Positions 38,317 through 48,360 are shown, numbered from the stretch's first letter. The stretch is 64,000 nucleotides of DNA from Pycnococcus provasolii (GCA_049487715.1 CP150546.1:620001-684000); one strand, 5' to 3'. Notes: a model not told the origin generated them from the letters alone. Translations and numbers: made by a program.

Positions 38317-41300
38317 ATGGCGTCGCCAGGTGGGTCGCCCGGCCGTGACGCTTCTTCAGCAGGGCGCTCGGGGCTCGTCCTACCTCTAGCGTCGCAGTCG
38401 CCGCTTGCGCCGTCGCCGGGGGGATTGGGAGCTCCGGGGGTCGCAGAGACGACGGCGCTCGCACGACGCGCGCAAGAGGCGTTCTCCGCACTGCAGCTCG
38501 CACACGACGCCGCGCAGAGGCAGCTGTCTGCGCAGGAGGCGGCAGCGTCCCGCAGTGAGGAGGCGGCGGGTGCCCTGGCCAGGGAAGTCAGAGAGGTGAA
38601 CGCACGCCGCGAGGAAGATGAGGTGCAGCACAAACATGCCATGGACAAGGCAAAGGCAGATGTCGCATCGGCAAGACGCGACACCGGCAGGATGAGAGAG
38701 GAGGTGGGCTCGCTGAAAGGCGAGGTCGAAGCACTGAAGCGCCAGCTCGCGCTCTCCAAGGAGGAGTGCGAACGCCAGCGTCACCTAGCAGCGCGCGCTC
38801 AGGCTTCGGCCGAAGATGCGCGAACACGATGCCAGCGTGCCGAGGCAGAAACAGAGCGTCAGCATGCGTACGCCTCGGGCTTGCGGCGCGACATGGACGC
38901 ACTAGTCGCCAGTGTCTCGAAGGCGAGCGTGCGTTCAGCACCACGCACGCCAGCATCACCATTCCAAACGATGCCAACTCCGACGCGCCTTCAGCTGCCA
39001 CCGGCCAACTTACCAACGGCTCTCGAGAGTCCGGCACCATCTGTGCCTGCTTTGAACGGCCTAGCCTCTCAGATGGATCCAACGGCCGCGGCAGTCATGG
39101 AAAATGCTGCGCTGCGCACGGAGGTGAGACGACTTGAAGGCGAACTTGCGAATGCGATGAGCAGTGCCAATTCTTCCCATGCTAATGCGCGTCGCGTGGC
39201 CGAGCTCCAGGGCGAGACGGCGCAGCTGCGCGCCGAAAACGAGAGCTTGCGCGTGGCAATGCGTTCGCCGAGTGCAGCCGCAGGCGAAGCCGCGGGACGT
39301 ATCGCGGCTCTCGAGGGCGAGAATGCGCGCCTCCGCGCCAACGGAAACACTGCATCGCAGAGGATCGTCGATCGCATTGCTGCTCTTGAGGCGGAGAATG
39401 TGCAACTGCATTCCCAAGTGTTTGCAAGACAAACAAATGACTCGCGAGATGCTGTGGTCGATGCGAATGTCCAGGTGGCGCGTCTTGAAGCGCAACTGGA
39501 AGAGACTCGTCGTCAACTAATTGTGAGCGAGGAAGCAGCCACACGTGCGGCTTCTAGCCGAGATGAGGCGCACCGCGAACTCGCACGTGCTCGTGCTGAG
39601 GAGGAGAGCTGGATGCGTAAGGCTGTGAGCGCCCGTGCGGATTCTGCTTCGACAGCGAGCAGCCCACTGCCCTCCGCGACGGCGACGATGTTACGTGACA
39701 TTCAACAGCTACGCGACGAGAATCGAAGGCTATCGGATGCATTGGCGAAATCGGGAGTGGACTGGAGCGCGCCTACGCCGGTCACGCCGAAGCACAGAAC
39801 CAATCGTGACACTGCCTCGGAAGTCGAACAGTTAAGGCAGGATCTGCTTGATGCTGCGGCAGCGCTCGAGAAGCTGCGTGCAGAAAAGTGTGAACTTGAG
39901 CAACGTCTCTACGCCGGTGATGAGCCGCCACAGCTGCCAAGCACTCCTGCCCTGAATGATGCACAAGAGTTTGGCCGAGCGGTTGCATCGGCGGTGCGCA
40001 ACTTCTCGTCATCTGCAGAAATGCATTCCATGGCACCGGCAAACGCGCAGGAGGTTGAGGCATATACTGCCGAGATTGCGGTGCTCCGCCGTCAGGTCGC
40101 GGAGATGCAGGAAATGCTAATCACAAATGAGAGCCGACGGCGAGATGAAATGAAGCTGCGCGAGGAGGAGACCGCGGAGCGCATTCGTAGCGCCGAGGCG
40201 GCCGCGGAGCAGCGTGCAATCGACGCGCACGAGCAGTCGGCAAAGCATGCGCAGGAGACGCTTGTTCTACGACGTGAGCTAGAGGAGTCGCAGGGGCGGT
40301 ATCAGACACTGATGAATCGATTCAGGCAGCAGGAAGGTATGCTTGAGGAGCTCCGTCGACGTCTGGATGACGCGGATGGACTTTCGGTAAAACTTCGAGA
40401 TACCGTCGCTGCGCTCGAGGCTGCTAAGTCGAATGCAGTGCTTGCAAATCAGGAGAGTGTTCGAGCGGAGGAAGAAAGGGTGGCTGCGATCAAGTCTGCT
40501 GAGGCGCGTGTGCGCCAGGTGGAGGAGCACAACGCAAAGGAATTGGCTACCGTTCAGCATCAGGCTACGCTCGGTGCCGAAAGCGCGGTGCAGGCTCGGG
40601 AACAAGCGGCTGAGCTGGGACAAAAATTGGCACAGGCCGAAGCGCGCCGATTGGCTGCGGAGGATGCCCGTGCAGCCGCGGAGGAGCTGCAGAAAGCTTC
40701 CGAAGCGAAGGTGTCGCGTTTGGAGGATGACGTTCTCGCTCTTCGTGAGGCGCTGACAGAGCGCGATCGTGCCGCTGACGCGGTTGCGAATAAGCTTCGC
40801 GTTGTCTTTGAGGCGAGCGAACGGCAGGCGGAGGCTTTGGAGATGCGCACGCACGAGGTGGCAAGTGCTCGCTCAGAGGCGCGTCACATGGAGATGAGCG
40901 TTCGGAAGCTGAAGGATGCAATAGCAGCTGCGGCTGTGGAACGGCAGAACTTTATGGCAGCGAGTTCAACGATGTCAACACGGACGGATGAGATCGAGCT
41001 GGAAGCGCTGCAGCAGCTCGACCAGCTCCGCAACGAGCCGCCACCGCTGTCGCCCGCCGCTCCAACGCCGATGTCGACGCCGTCGGCAATGCAGTTGCCT
41101 TCAACGTTGCCGCCACCTCCCCCGCTGCAGTCCGTACTTCGATCTTCAGAACCTCCTGCGTCGCAGTCTGTCCCACGACCAGAGAGCATGCGGCGAAATC
41201 GAACACGTTCGGTGGTCACAGCGGAGACCGAGTCTGAGCTTATGCGACTACAATACGACACATTCGTTGACCATATGGAAGGTGCACAGCGCGCTTTCGA

Positions 41301-41841
41301 GGAAAGTGGCTCTTACTATTCGAAACCATCATACCTGCCACCGCCACAGACGGAAGCACGACTGCCGGCGACGGGCATTTCAGAGGATGCCCTGCAGGCA
41401 CAAGTGGCGCAATTTGCCGAGGGCTTGGCGTCGCTCAAGGGTGAGATTGCCTCGCTGATCGGATCTCAGGATGACTCGTCAGCACCTCCGACGCCAGCAT
41501 CGACGCAAAAAGCGATGCTGGCGCATGTTCCTCCACCACCTCCGCCACCCTTGTCGCCACCCACAGGATCAGCCTGGCGCAGCAAGATAGTGCCCCGCGA
41601 GAGTGAGGAGTATCGTCCAATGATTGATTCGAATGGTGCGCCGGACCGCAAGCTGCGATCTGCCCGCGACTCTCTGGAGCGTGCGGGCCGTGTGGATAGG
41701 AGCATATCGATTCACATGAAGACGCCTCCGGATGTGCGTCCTTCCACATCATCGCCGTACACGTATCATCCTCCTCCTTCTATCCCGACGTACATGAATA
41801 CGAGTCCTTCTACGATGGCATCGCCAATGGGAGGTGCGTGA
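38317..41841 (+). CDS. Large coiled-coil protein, unknown
   Basis: Predicted 1174-aa protein. After a Pro/Gly/Ser-rich start (about 1-48), most of it is heptad-rich coiled coil from about 48 to 900, interrupted by Pro-rich hinges (about 215-250 and 470-500). The last 280 residues contain polyproline tracts (LPPPPPLQS, PPPPPPLSPPTGS), suggesting EVH1, SH3 or profilin binding, and the short helical element MRLQYDTFVDHMEGAQRAFEESG. No motor, membrane or catalytic domain is seen. Likely a cytoskeletal or centrosomal scaffold, by inference only. Start is the ATG at 38317. TGTAA lies 11 bp after the stop. Confidence 0.7.
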   Translation: MASPGGSPGRDASSAGRSGLVLPLASQSPLAPSPGGLGAPGVAETTALARRAQEAFSALQLAHDAAQRQLSAQEAAASRSEEAAGALAREVREVNARREEDEVQHKHAMDKAKADVASARRDTGRMREEVGSLKGEVEALKRQLALSKEECERQRHLAARAQASAEDARTRCQRAEAETERQHAYASGLRRDMDALVASVSKASVRSAPRTPASPFQTMPTPTRLQLPPANLPTALESPAPSVPALNGLASQMDPTAAAVMENAALRTEVRRLEGELANAMSSANSSHANARRVAELQGETAQLRAENESLRVAMRSPSAAAGEAAGRIAALEGENARLRANGNTASQRIVDRIAALEAENVQLHSQVFARQTNDSRDAVVDANVQVARLEAQLEETRRQLIVSEEAATRAASSRDEAHRELARARAEEESWMRKAVSARADSASTASSPLPSATATMLRDIQQLRDENRRLSDALAKSGVDWSAPTPVTPKHRTNRDTASEVEQLRQDLLDAAAALEKLRAEKCELEQRLYAGDEPPQLPSTPALNDAQEFGRAVASAVRNFSSSAEMHSMAPANAQEVEAYTAEIAVLRRQVAEMQEMLITNESRRRDEMKLREEETAERIRSAEAAAEQRAIDAHEQSAKHAQETLVLRRELEESQGRYQTLMNRFRQQEGMLEELRRRLDDADGLSVKLRDTVAALEAAKSNAVLANQESVRAEEERVAAIKSAEARVRQVEEHNAKELATVQHQATLGAESAVQAREQAAELGQKLAQAEARRLAAEDARAAAEELQKASEAKVSRLEDDVLALREALTERDRAADAVANKLRVVFEASERQAEALEMRTHEVASARSEARHMEMSVRKLKDAIAAAAVERQNFMAASSTMSTRTDEIELEALQQLDQLRNEPPPLSPAAPTPMSTPSAMQLPSTLPPPPPLQSVLRSSEPPASQSVPRPESMRRNRTRSVVTAETESELMRLQYDTFVDHMEGAQRAFEESGSYYSKPSYLPPPQTEARLPATGISEDALQAQVAQFAEGLASLKGEIASLIGSQDDSSAPPTPASTQKAMLAHVPPPPPPPLSPPTGSAWRSKIVPRESEEYRPMIDSNGAPDRKLRSARDSLERAGRVDRSISIHMKTPPDVRPSTSSPYTYHPPPSIPTYMNTSPSTMASPMGGA

Positions 41842-41852
41842 GCGAGCGATTG

Positions 41853-41857
41853 TGTAA
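41853..41857 (+). terminator. TGTAA polyadenylation-type signal
   Basis: TGTAA 11 bp after the coiled-coil gene stop. Confidence 0.45.
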
Positions 41858-41931
41858 CATACAGTAGTAGATTGATGTTTCGAAAATTGAAAACATTACA
41901 TCTTAATGCTCGCGGAATCGTCGCCGTTGCA

Positions 41932-41970
<39 letters not shown>

Positions 41971-42284
41971 TCCATCGCCACCGCGAGCTCGTCCACCGCC
42001 TTCACGCTTCTCAAGTGTACCAACGAGGAGTCTGAAGAGACCGGGATCCCGAGCGGGCACCCGGCATGATTCACCGACTCCCGTGATGCACCAACGAGGT
42101 GTCTCCGGACAACCTGTATCCCCGACCTGATTTCGGGGAAATCGGCCGTCAGGGGGAACGCGAGGGATTCTGCTTGATTGGCACCGCTGAGTGGGCTGAA
42201 CGGTGAGAGTGAATGGTGGTAATGGACGACCTTTGGACAGAATAAAGCACACTTCATTACGGAGTGAGGGATCTCAGCTACAAC
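41858..42284. other. Convergent intergenic region with GCC repeat
   Basis: CCGCCGCCG run at about 41935-41963 creates spurious frames. No gene supported. Confidence 0.5.
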
Positions 42285-43007
42285 TCATGTCGAACCCTTC
42301 TGAGAAAAGAAGTCGCCCCACTTGCCGCTCGTGTCGTCCTCCCCGAATGCACCCTGCACCTTGCTGCACTGAAGCTTGCCCGGCGGCTCGCGCGCGCACG
42401 TCGCAATTGCGCTGACGGCGTTCTCGATGGCGGCATCCTCACCGCTGTTCTGCCAGTACACGGTCGCGCCGTACTTTCCGCTGAGTCGGCTCCAGAAGTT
42501 GGGTGGGATCTGCAGGTCGACGTTTGTTCCGATGTTGAAGTTGAGTATGTTTCCTCCCGACTTTCCGAAGCTCGGGTCGGCGACAAACACGACGGTGTCA
42601 TCGTCGACACCCCAGTAGTCCTTGATGGCGAGTCCGGGCGTCTCTGGATAGTTTTGCGTGAGGAGTCGTAGTTTCACTCCTGTGTCTTTCTCCACACCTT
42701 CGATCAAAGTGGTGATTCTCTTTTCTTGTCCTTCAGAGAGGAATCCCGCGACGTCGATGACAACTTTATTTTTTTCTTTCGGCAGCAGTTCCGGCTTGTT
42801 GACACCCTCGAGTCGTCGTGCGAGAGCGGGCCTGGGTCCCGTGAGCGGCCCAACCAGCCCGCTGACACCTATGATAGCTGCGAGATTGCGACGCGTGAGC
42901 CTAAGAGGCGTAAGCCTAAGAGGTTGCCTAACATTGCTATTGCTGCTATGAGCTGTTGCAACTGACCTGTTTGTTGAGAGAGGCATACGCATACGCAACG
43001 ACGACAT
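42285..43007 (-). CDS. Thylakoid lumen 15.0-kDa protein (TPM domain)
   Basis: Predicted 240-aa lumenal protein. The plastid presequence is followed by a twin-arginine lumen signal, RRNLAAIIGVSGLVGPLTG, ending ALA at about residue 63. The mature part aligns well with the Arabidopsis 15.0-kDa lumen protein (At5g52970 type): RRLEGVNKPELLPKE, VIDVAGFLSEGQEKRI, KDTGVKLRLLTQNYPETPG, DDDTVVFVADPSFG and NFWSRLSGKYG. It belongs to the TPM family, whose relative TLP18.3 acts in photosystem II repair; the function of this member is unknown. Start ATG at 43007. Confidence 0.9.
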   Translation of the reverse strand: MSSLRMRMPLSTNRSVATAHSSNSNVRQPLRLTPLRLTRRNLAAIIGVSGLVGPLTGPRPALARRLEGVNKPELLPKEKNKVVIDVAGFLSEGQEKRITTLIEGVEKDTGVKLRLLTQNYPETPGLAIKDYWGVDDDTVVFVADPSFGKSGGNILNFNIGTNVDLQIPPNFWSRLSGKYGATVYWQNSGEDAAIENAVSAIATCAREPPGKLQCSKVQGAFGEDDTSGKWGDFFSQKGST

Positions 43008-43314
43008 TATATTATATCACAAGAAACGAAAAGAAAAGAAAAGAAAGTAAGATAAACTTATCTTATCTTATCGGAAATAAAATAAAATAAAATATATGGA
43101 AAATGCGTTTTTTGTGGTTGAAAACACCTCCTCAACTCCTATCCGACCCGGAAATCGCCCTTGGGGGAGGATTCGTTTAGGGGTTGGGATTCGTTTAGGG
43201 GTTGGGTACACCTGTTGGGTACAGGCTTGGGGGGGGGAGCTGCTGGCCTTAAGGGTAACTGTGCCTTGGTGAGTGCGAGAAGTGATTTCTTTCTTGTGTG
43301 TGTGTGACTTTGTA
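43008..43314. other. Tandem same-strand intergenic region
   Basis: Promoter region of the lumen gene: AAAGAAAAG and AAATAAAATAAAATA runs (about 43024-43094), two copies of TTCGTTTAGGGGTTGGG (43169-43205) and an eight-G run. Confidence 0.5.
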
Positions 43315-44316
43315 CTACAGAATTACAATCTCCGTCTTGAATGGCGTGGCGTTGAGTTCTGCAACATCCGCTGGCGCCTCGCCGTCGTCGTTGTGTCCCC
43401 AGCACGCGACTTTTCCGTCGCGTCGCAGCGCTAGCGAGTGATCGGCACCCGCAGCGATTGCGATGAAGTCACCGTCCATGCCGTCAGGAGGCGCCTCGCC
43501 GTTGTCGTTGCTTCCCAAGCACGCGATGTTACCGTCTCGTCGAAGTGCAAAAGAGTGATACGAACCCGCGGCGACCGCGACGAAATCTCCGTCCATGCCG
43601 TCGGGAGGCGCCTGGCCTTCGCCGTTTTCTCCCCAGCACGTGACGCCGCCGTCGCGTCGCAATGCCAGCGAATGGAAACCACCTGCGGCAATCGCAATGA
43701 AGTCGCCGTCGACGCCTCCGGGAGGTGCCTGGCCGTCGTCGTTCAAGCCCCCGCATAAGACGCTGCCGTCTTGTCGCAGCGCAAGCGAGTGACCACCACC
43801 CGCAGCGATTGCGACGAAGTCGCCGTCGACGCCGCCGGGAGGCGCCTCGCCGAAGTCGTTGCTTCCCAAGCACGCGATACTGCCGTCGCTTCGAAGTGCC
43901 AAAGAGTGAGCGGCACCCGCAGCGACCGCGACGAAATCTCCGTCGACGCCGTCGGGAGGTGCCTGGCCGAAGTCGTTGTCTCCCCAGCACGCGATCCTTC
44001 CGTCGCGTCGCAGCGCTAGCGAGTGATCTTCACCCGCAGCGATTGCGACGAAGTCGCCGTCCATGCCGTCAGGAGGCGCCTGCCCTACGTCGTTGTCTCC
44101 CCAGCACGCGATCCTTCCGTCTTGTCGCACCGCCAGCGAGTGACCACCACCCGCTGCAATGTTCACGTTGACTCGCGACATTCTTTTGCGAAGCTCGTTA
44201 CGTTCCTTGACAGTTGCGATCCGCCGCGGCCTGTGCACCGCGACGAGCCAGTCGCGCCAGACGGCGATGGCGCGATCGCGGAGCTCCTCAACGTCAGAGC
44301 CTTCCCGAGGAGGCAT
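43315..44316 (-). CDS. RCC1-like seven-bladed propeller protein
   Basis: Predicted 333-aa protein. After a 60-residue helical start (EELRDRAIAVWRDWLVAVHR), seven tandem 39-residue repeats follow, each AxAAGxxHSLALRxDGxIACWG and then ND-G-APPDGxDGDF(V/I). This is the RCC1/BLIP-II repeat class, and seven units make one closed propeller. The repeats are almost identical at protein level and also at DNA level (117-bp units), so they were recently expanded or homogenised. No RCC1 nuclear or exchange-factor features are seen. Such proteins often mediate protein binding. Start ATG at 44316. Confidence 0.85.
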   Translation of the reverse strand: MPPREGSDVEELRDRAIAVWRDWLVAVHRPRRIATVKERNELRKRMSRVNVNIAAGGGHSLAVRQDGRIACWGDNDVGQAPPDGMDGDFVAIAAGEDHSLALRRDGRIACWGDNDFGQAPPDGVDGDFVAVAAGAAHSLALRSDGSIACLGSNDFGEAPPGGVDGDFVAIAAGGGHSLALRQDGSVLCGGLNDDGQAPPGGVDGDFIAIAAGGFHSLALRRDGGVTCWGENGEGQAPPDGMDGDFVAVAAGSYHSFALRRDGNIACLGSNDNGEAPPDGMDGDFIAIAAGADHSLALRRDGKVACWGHNDDGEAPADVAELNATPFKTEIVIL

Positions 44317-44632
44317 GTCTGGAAAAATGAATGAAAGAAAATCTGTTTCGACCGAGTTCTAAGATGTTTAGGGGTTTATTTTTTTCGCCGAGATATTTCT
44401 GTTTTTTGACTTTTTTGAGTTTTTTCCCATTTCTTGATTTGGAGATAACGGCGTCGTCGTCGTTCGTCGTTCGGCGTCGGCATCGGTGTGGCGGCGTCGG
44501 TGTGGCGTCGGTGTGGCGTCGGTGTGGCGTCGGTGTGGCGTGGTGTGGCGTCAAAACGTCAAAAGGTCATAGAGAAGAAGTACCTTAGATACTGTGTGGT
44601 GTCTTGGCTGCTTGGTGTCTTCATCTTAGTCT
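44317..44632. repeat. Divergent promoter with GGTGTGGCGTC tandem repeat
   Basis: About six copies of an 11-bp GGTGTGGCGTC unit at about 44483-44552 sit 80 bp upstream of the cupin-AKR gene. Confidence 0.75.
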
Positions 44633-47131
44633 ATGCCTGCTCACCTTATGATGGTGGATCCTTCACCGTCTAGCATGACGTGTGTCTCTCAGGACGAGGA
44701 GGAAGAATCGAACTTAGTTAGTGACTTAACCTTCGTTCGTGTCCCATGTGCTTTAGCAGCTTTACCACACGCCCAGGATGTCAAGTCGTACCTGAAATCT
44801 GCAAATCTGCTGTCCTTAAAATATAGACCTGCACGTGTGGTGATGTCAACGTGTGGTGAGGGAAACTCTGAGACGTCAGCGGATAATAAGCCTGATGAAG
44901 CGTCCTTGGCCATGGCGTTCCCTTTGGTGACGCCTGAGCTTGAGAATGAGGCATCGTTGGCGTCCATCAAGCGTACCCTTTCTCAGTCATCCTCGTCATT
45001 ACCTACACTGGACTCGTCTATGGTACTGGATATCAAGATCATACGCCTGCAGCCTTTTAGTCCGCCTGGTCGTCAACAGAAAAAGGAGAAGAAACCAACG
45101 ACGCAGAAATCCAACAGTGCCATGCCTCCTTCCTCACATGCCTCACGTGCTGTTGACAGCTCTTCGTTCGATGTCATTCCACGCATACCGTGTCCTCATA
45201 ATCCTTCCAGCGAGTGGTTCTACGAGAATGTCGTATCGCACAGAAAACCTGTCATACTCACAAATGCAGTACAAATGAAAGAAGAATTTCAACCTGCGGC
45301 CATCCTACAGAAGATCAATAACACACAAGACAGTGTGGTGCGAGTTCACGTGTGCCCGAACCGCGTCGTGGACCTCGCGGGACACCGCGCGCCAAATACA
45401 AAAAGAAACTTCGCGTTCGTCGACATGCCGCTTGCGGAGGCAATAGAAAGGTGTGCAGCCACCAACGACGAAGCGTACGAGCCGATTCTCGACGAAAAAG
45501 AACGGTACTACGTCCGGTCCGTCGGGAAAGGCAAGACGCCCAGCGACGTTTACGCGCTCTTCCCGTCGCTTGCCGCAGAAATAACAATACCAGACGTACG
45601 CCCGCGCGAGCAGCTGCACAGCACGGTGCTTCGTCTCTCGGGTGCGCGTGGTGGAGGCGAGGCGAGACTGTGGGCACATTTCGACACCATGGACAATCTG
45701 CTTGTGCAGCTGGCGGGGCAGAAGTGCGTCGCACTGTGGCCGCCCGAGTGCGACGAGGATATGTCGCCTGAGGGAACTTCGTCGCGTATCGAGGAGCCTG
45801 ACGAATGGAACGTGAGCGAGCATCCGCGCTATGCGATGGCTGCCGCCGAACGTCTCGACTGCAACCTCTCTCCAGGCGAAGCGCTATGGCTTCCCGCTCT
45901 GTGGTACCACCGTGTCGCGGCGCGTGGATTCAGCGCTGCGATAAACGCTTTTTGGCACGGTGCCGTGCCAGAGGGTGAGCATCCTGCGGGCGACGCGTAC
46001 GGCAACAAGCCGCCTCTCGCCGCATCGCGCGCGGCGACGCGAGCACGCGCGGCAGCTTCAGACCTCGCGGTGCTTCCGTCGTCATTTCGAGTTTTGTACG
46101 GCCGTCGAGCTGCCGCGGAACTGGTGGCGGCGCTTGGCATTCCAAGCCAGGTACCACGTGCCCCTGCGGCGTCGCGCCTTCCAGCCGGCCGTGGGTCCAT
46201 CGGCTGCGTGCCTACACTCGGAGTTGGCACGTGGAAGCTTAGTGGCGCCGCGGCGCGAGTGGCGGTGACCACCGCCCTGGGAATTGGATACCGGCACGTC
46301 GACTGTGCGCCAGCGTACCGCAACGAGGCGGCGGTGGGCGAGGCGATTGCGTCCGCGATAGCCGCAGGAAGTGTCGTGCGCCACGACCTTTTCGTGACGT
46401 CCAAGCTGCCAAATGCGTGCCATGCATTCGATGACGTTCTCGCCTCCGCCGAACGCTCGCTTTCGGATCTGCGTTGCGGATATCTGGATCTTTACCTGAT
46501 GCACTGGCCAGACATTGACGACGACGGCGGCGGTGTTGATGCGTTGTCACCAAAGACGCTCGAAGCGTGGCGTGCGATGGAACGCCTCGTGCTGACGGGT
46601 CGTGTGCGCGCGATTGGCGTTGCTAATTTCTCGTCGTGCAGGCTGCGCGCGCTTGCGTCAGCCGCCACCGCGCCCATTTCAGCAGTGCAGATGGAAATCC
46701 ACCCAGGTTGGAGGAACGAGCGTGCCATTGCGACGGCGCGCGATCTGGGCGCCGTCGTGATTGCATCGATGCCGCTGGGTTCACCCGATTCCGCGCGCAT
46801 GCTCGGCCGTCGCGACGAGACGCCATTGATGTCCTCCGAATTTGTTGTGGAAGCGAGCAACATTTCCAAGTGCGGTTTGGCCGAAGTTTGCCTTCGATGG
46901 TCTGTGTTTCACATTGGCGTAGCTGTGATTCCAAAGGCGACAAGCGCTTCGCACCTTGCGAGTAACTGGCGCGCTGTGGAAGCATCGAAGGTTCGAGAAT
47001 TGTGCGATGAGAGTCTGCAGGCACTTGCTCATGTGCCACAGAGACGTCTAGGAACGGGTGAGGCGCTTTTTGCTGCTCCTAGTGGTGGTGGTAGTGTTTT
47101 GAATAGTCTGTGGGGTGACGACGGGTGGTGA
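44633..47131 (+). CDS. TYW5-like JmjC/cupin oxygenase fused to aldo-keto reductase
   Basis: Predicted 832-aa bifunctional enzyme. Residues 1-175 look disordered. Residues 180-480 are a cupin/JmjC-type 2-oxoglutarate Fe(II) oxygenase close to TYW5 (tRNA wybutosine hydroxylase): PVILTNAV opening, then LWAHFDTMDNLLVQLAGQKCVALWPP and LSPGEALWLPALWYHRVAA. Metal ligands His349, Asp351 and His426 are visible. Residues 515-805 are a complete aldo-keto reductase. The tetrad is intact: Asp557, Tyr562, Lys591, His624, with spacings 5/29/33 exactly as in AKRs (50/55/84/117), plus a cofactor segment VIPKATSASHL. The two domains are in one uninterrupted frame joined by a short Ala/Pro linker. The combined substrate is unknown. 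Confidence 0.88.
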   Translation: MPAHLMMVDPSPSSMTCVSQDEEEESNLVSDLTFVRVPCALAALPHAQDVKSYLKSANLLSLKYRPARVVMSTCGEGNSETSADNKPDEASLAMAFPLVTPELENEASLASIKRTLSQSSSSLPTLDSSMVLDIKIIRLQPFSPPGRQQKKEKKPTTQKSNSAMPPSSHASRAVDSSSFDVIPRIPCPHNPSSEWFYENVVSHRKPVILTNAVQMKEEFQPAAILQKINNTQDSVVRVHVCPNRVVDLAGHRAPNTKRNFAFVDMPLAEAIERCAATNDEAYEPILDEKERYYVRSVGKGKTPSDVYALFPSLAAEITIPDVRPREQLHSTVLRLSGARGGGEARLWAHFDTMDNLLVQLAGQKCVALWPPECDEDMSPEGTSSRIEEPDEWNVSEHPRYAMAAAERLDCNLSPGEALWLPALWYHRVAARGFSAAINAFWHGAVPEGEHPAGDAYGNKPPLAASRAATRARAAASDLAVLPSSFRVLYGRRAAAELVAALGIPSQVPRAPAASRLPAGRGSIGCVPTLGVGTWKLSGAAARVAVTTALGIGYRHVDCAPAYRNEAAVGEAIASAIAAGSVVRHDLFVTSKLPNACHAFDDVLASAERSLSDLRCGYLDLYLMHWPDIDDDGGGVDALSPKTLEAWRAMERLVLTGRVRAIGVANFSSCRLRALASAATAPISAVQMEIHPGWRNERAIATARDLGAVVIASMPLGSPDSARMLGRRDETPLMSSEFVVEASNISKCGLAEVCLRWSVFHIGVAVIPKATSASHLASNWRAVEASKVRELCDESLQALAHVPQRRLGTGEALFAAPSGGGSVLNSLWGDDGW

Positions 47132-47277
47132 CAGACGATGTACAGTATGTATGTTTGTATCTTGTATGATTTATTTTTTTATTAAAAAAGAATTGGTTGA
47201 TCTCATCTGTGCCGCCTGAATTCACTACTCGCAACGTAAGTACACATACTGTACTGTATGTTGTTGATGATAGGCTC

Positions 47278-48360
47278 TCATCCCGCGAATAAAAAGGAGG
47301 AAGGCTTGCTGTCCCCCTCACTTCCTGGGTTAGCAGCGAGATAAGCTCGTGCTGCCAAAACTAAGTTGGTGCTATTCGCGTCGTCGTCATTGTCAATGGA
47401 GAACACGCTCACATCAGGAGAAGCTTCGGATACGACAGCACTCGCGTCTGGGAACGCGATACGTGCGCCCAGGAAATCATTCTTGAAGCTCGCCGGATCG
47501 TCGCCAAAGAGAAGCTCGGCAGTCATTTCGCGAATTACCGTTTCGTTTGACGGCAGTGCGTCCAGGAACAGTGAGAAGAAGGCGGAGAGGTATCCTTTGG
47601 GTAGATTGTTGTAGATGGCTGCGTTGTGCTCGCCTGCGAAAGGTGCGTAGAGTTTCGCACTTTTTGCCGGGCCATAGACGTCACTGTTCTGATCAAGACT
47701 CGGCTGAACCATAAAGAATGGAACGTTGACTCCCGATGGGTTGCAGTGAGGGATGTTAAGAATGCATGTGACTCCCGAAAGCAGCGCGAGTGCCTTGATG
47801 TTGAGCTCGTCAGGAAATAGGCCAAGTGCGGAGTTTCCACCAAGTGAGTGCGCTGCGACGCCAATCTTTTCCGGATTGGCAAACCCGGAGGTTGTGATTC
47901 GCTTGATTGTTGATTTCAGTCCGGCGGGATTGACGTACGTGACGCTGCAGGGTGTGACTGAAGCCACTCCGTGTGTTGCGAGGTGTGTGAGAATCGAGTT
48001 GTATGCGTTGATGACGCTTGTTCCGCAAAGTGCCCCGTTGCCTTTCGACATGACGACCGTCGGGAATGGTTTCTGTATGTCGGCGGAGACAGGCTCAATC
48101 ACCGCGGAGTTGGCGTCACTGTAGTGCTTGACTCCATACGGTCCCGGCTTATTGAAAAACTCCTTCACGGAAGAGAGACTTGTGATCTGCGCCATGATGG
48201 TTGAAGCATCGGAGGAGGAGGTGGTGGGGGCGCCACCAGTGAGGAATGCCGACGCACTCAAGGTCCCATGCCCATGCAAAGCAACGCAGACGATGAAGGA
48301 AAGAAGAAGAGAAGAAGAAAGCACCGCCGACGAGCCTGACATGGTCGTCGTCATCATCAT
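47278..48360 (-). CDS. Secreted alpha/beta-hydrolase (esterase/chlorophyllase-like)
   Basis: Predicted 360-aa protein. A signal peptide is clear (AVLSSSLLLSFIVCVALHGHG, cleavage near residue 36). The mature protein has the fold order of dienelactone-hydrolase/chlorophyllase-like esterases: TVVMSKGNGALCG (oxyanion region), VNAYNSILTHLATHGV-like helix, the nucleophile elbow GVAAHSLGGNSALGLF (Ser172), MVQPSLDQNSDV (likely Asp) and FAGEHNAAIYNN (likely His). Substrate is unknown; being exported, it may act on extracellular esters. Start is taken at the first of three adjacent ATGs (48360). Confidence 0.75.
   Translation of the reverse strand: MMMTTTMSGSSAVLSSSLLLSFIVCVALHGHGTLSASAFLTGGAPTTSSSDASTIMAQITSLSSVKEFFNKPGPYGVKHYSDANSAVIEPVSADIQKPFPTVVMSKGNGALCGTSVINAYNSILTHLATHGVASVTPCSVTYVNPAGLKSTIKRITTSGFANPEKIGVAAHSLGGNSALGLFPDELNIKALALLSGVTCILNIPHCNPSGVNVPFFMVQPSLDQNSDVYGPAKSAKLYAPFAGEHNAAIYNNLPKGYLSAFFSLFLDALPSNETVIREMTAELLFGDDPASFKNDFLGARIAFPDASAVVSEASPDVSVFSIDNDDDANSTNLVLAARAYLAANPGSEGDSKPSSFLFAG

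Noticed and set aside
41766-42257. Reverse-strand frame after the coiled-coil gene
   Set aside because: Overlaps the 3' end of a clear gene and a GCC repeat; no domain.
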